DNA from: Methanobacterium sp.
GTDB lineage: Archaea; Methanobacteriota; Methanobacteria; Methanobacteriales; Methanobacteriaceae
Assembly (NCBI GenBank): GCA_019084405.1
Contig: JAHRFX010000052.1
Location: forward strand, 1 to 35,969
Direction: 5' to 3'
Length of the DNA stretch: 35,969 bases
The notes beneath the pieces are model-generated. The model was given only the letters and a program-made list of their open reading frames with translations. It was not told the origin of the DNA and did no database searches. The position numbers and the translations under genes were made by a program. Positions 35,071 to 35,969 of the stretch are shown piece by piece. The first letter of the stretch is position 1. Each line of letters begins with the position of its first letter.

Positions 35071-35570
35071 AGGGCTCTTCTTGAAGAAGTCCATTTTGAA
35101 ACATTATTGTGGATAAAAAGGGTTGTAAAACAAGTTTTTGCCCCCTCCTTCTTTTTAAGACTAAATTTATTTAATAGTACGCTATAAAATTCCAGAGCTA
35201 GGGACAAAATAAAATTTTAGCTATTTAATTAAATTTTAGTGTTTATGCTAGTTTTTCTATGAACTTTCTGGTTTTTTATCCTTTCAGGATTTATTTGAGC
35301 ATCAATATAGGACCGGGAGTAAATTTTCTTGTCTTCTATTTTTAAAATTAGCTTGATGACCCTATCAATTTTGTTATATACTGACCTTTTATATGAGTAT
35401 AGAGAATGCCCCTAGTAAGCTATAATTAAATGATAAATGGACCTATTTCTAGCTATTTAATTGGGCTATTCTCAAATAATATCATTGATAAAATTATTTT
35501 TATAAGTAGATATTAGAAAAAAATAATATTTTTAAGGATCCGGTTTAGGGATACTAACCAAATTATAAAA
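35071..35570. other. AT-rich spacer without a convincing gene (500 bp)
   Basis: A minus-strand frame of about 60 codons (35229-35408) is open and reads like protein in part (KIDRVIKLILKIEDKKIYSR), but has no start codon or ribosome site. TAGCTATTTAATT occurs near 35218 and again at 35450. I see no tRNA, CRISPR or insertion-sequence ends. Confidence 0.4.
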
Positions 35571-35722
35571 GGGTGTTGCCTGCATACTAACTCGTCTGGT
35601 TCATAGGTAGATGACCCTTTCCTCCCCGAGCAACCCTCGAAGCAGGCAGTCTGTCCAATGCTGGGTTTCTCCTATTCATACCAGGCTATCGCCCTGTCTT
35701 AAGAGGACCGTAGGCATCAGTC
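35571..35722 (-). ncRNA. Two-hairpin H/ACA guide RNA (23S rRNA pseudouridylation)
   Basis: Read on the minus strand. Hairpin 1 (35720 to 35655) has lower stem CTGATGC/GCATTGG followed at once by ACA (35654-35652). Hairpin 2 (35648 to 35577) has lower stem TGCCTGC/GCAGGCA followed at once by ACA (35576-35574), then CCC and a T-run. In each, the 3' pocket strand is 7 nt, so the upper stem is 14 nt from ACA, as the H/ACA rule requires. Hairpin 1's upper stem shows tandem G.A pairs beside a UAU bulge (AGA opposite UAUGA), like a kink-turn. Its pocket strands ACGGTC and AACCCA complement UGGGUU-UA-GACCGU of 23S rRNA. It would act with Cbf5, L7Ae, Nop10 and Gar1. Confidence 0.72.
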
Positions 35723-35740
35723 GTAAGATATGACAATGAA

Positions 35741-35753
35741 TTATATATTATAA
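35741..35753 (-). promoter_or_regulatory. TATA box of the H/ACA RNA
   Basis: The minus strand reads TTATAATATATAA. Its centre is about 26 bp upstream of 35721, exactly where hairpin 1 begins. This supports a dedicated short transcript on this strand. Confidence 0.6.
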
Positions 35754-35853
35754 TGCCTATTTATTGTTTTCTATAAATTAATCATCTAAATATTAAATAA
35801 TGAAAAAATAATAGTTCAAAATGGTCTTTATTTAAAAATAAATAAAGGGGGTG

Positions 35854-35887
35854 TTTGGGCAGATACCATAATAAGGCACTGCCCAAA
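35854..35887 (+). promoter_or_regulatory. Perfect 9-bp hairpin in a probable 5' leader
   Basis: TTTGGGCAG (35854-35862) and CTGCCCAAA (35879-35887) are exact complements around a 16-nt loop. On the plus strand it is followed by A-rich sequence and not a T-run, so it is not a normal terminator. It lies 20 nt before a small open frame with a ribosome site and may act as a leader element. Confidence 0.45.
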
Positions 35888-35907
35888 AAAATAAAAAAGG
35901 GGTAAAA

Positions 35908-35952
35908 ATGATAGAGCTACCACTAATAAATGAAACAAAAACTCAAAAATAA
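35908..35952 (+). CDS. Possible 14-residue leader peptide
   Basis: The ATG at 35908 follows AAGGGGT at 35897-35903 with suitable spacing and encodes MIELPLINETKTQK before TAA. It follows the perfect hairpin at 35854-35887. A further ATG at 35961 (Met-Ala-Gly) opens at the window edge and may be the next gene. No known leader peptide matches; it could equally be a chance frame. Confidence 0.25.
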   Translation: MIELPLINETKTQK

Positions 35953-35969
35953 ATATAAAAATGGCCGGC

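Noticed and set aside
35229..35408. Minus-strand open frame of about 60 codons
   Set aside because: It has no start codon, no ribosome site and no recognised motif; possibly a remnant but not supportable as a gene.
35600..35640. Minus-strand GGGGAGGAAAGGG, similar to RNase P RNA conserved region I
   Set aside because: The other RNase P conserved regions and the overall length are missing; the H/ACA reading explains the whole element better.
1..35969. CRISPR arrays, tRNA or rRNA genes, insertion-sequence ends
   Set aside because: No regularly spaced repeats, cloverleaf sequences, rRNA segments or transposase genes were found on either strand.

Overview
The window is AT-rich archaeal chromosome, most likely from a mesophilic methanogen of the order Methanobacteriales (Methanobacterium-like). 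The reasons are archaeal information-processing genes (MCM helicase, aIF2-beta, Nmd3, archaeal TyrS), methanogen-type small proteins (DUF2283, DUF5518), archaeal TATA boxes and GGAGGT/GGTGA ribosome sites, and a 666-residue MCM, the length I recall for the Methanothermobacter enzyme. I ran no database search.

Layout. 1-6.7 kb is an accessory-like stretch. It holds a putative membrane-protein/MarR operon with twin palindromic operators, a membrane-anchored PepSY protein, a DUF2283 protein, an orphan Rieske protein, an anchored protein of unknown function, a photolyase-related gene whose 5' end carries three frame breaks, and a TauE/SafE permease. 6.7-8.3 kb is a decayed segment with TPR-like and DUF3800 remnants, inverted repeats and a GC-rich structured element of unknown type. 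8.3-20.6 kb is the housekeeping core: DUF5518 protein, phosphodiesterase, rlmE, a small anchored coiled-coil protein, mcm, aIF2-beta, nmd3, tyrS, a small conserved protein, tmk, a REC-PAS-GAF regulator and a large U32 protein. 20.7-31.9 kb carries a MutS-family ATPase, then a sugar-phosphate/trehalose block (GalT-like protein, OtsB, NDP-sugar pyrophosphorylase, phosphohexomutase-like protein, OtsA), which converges on a ppx-ppk1 polyphosphate operon. 32.3-35.1 kb has an alpha/alpha-toroid protein and a metallophosphoesterase interrupted by an in-frame amber codon.

The most informative noncoding feature lies at 35571-35722 on the minus strand. I read it as a two-hairpin archaeal H/ACA guide RNA. 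Each hairpin has a 7-bp lower stem followed directly by ACA, each fits the 14-nt spacing rule, a TATA box sits about 26 bp upstream, and a T-run follows. The pocket of hairpin 1 matches the conserved 23S rRNA peptidyl-transferase segment UGGGUU-UA-GACCGU, which predicts pseudouridine at E. coli position 2586.

Working together: the 22.6-28.9 kb genes could convert hexose phosphate to a nucleotide sugar and then to trehalose or a related glycoside. The neighbouring polyphosphate genes suggest a stress or phosphate-storage neighbourhood. The phosphohexomutase-like protein has lost its usual catalytic-serine, sugar and phosphate loops, so it may be a partner subunit of the adjacent pyrophosphorylase rather than an enzyme.
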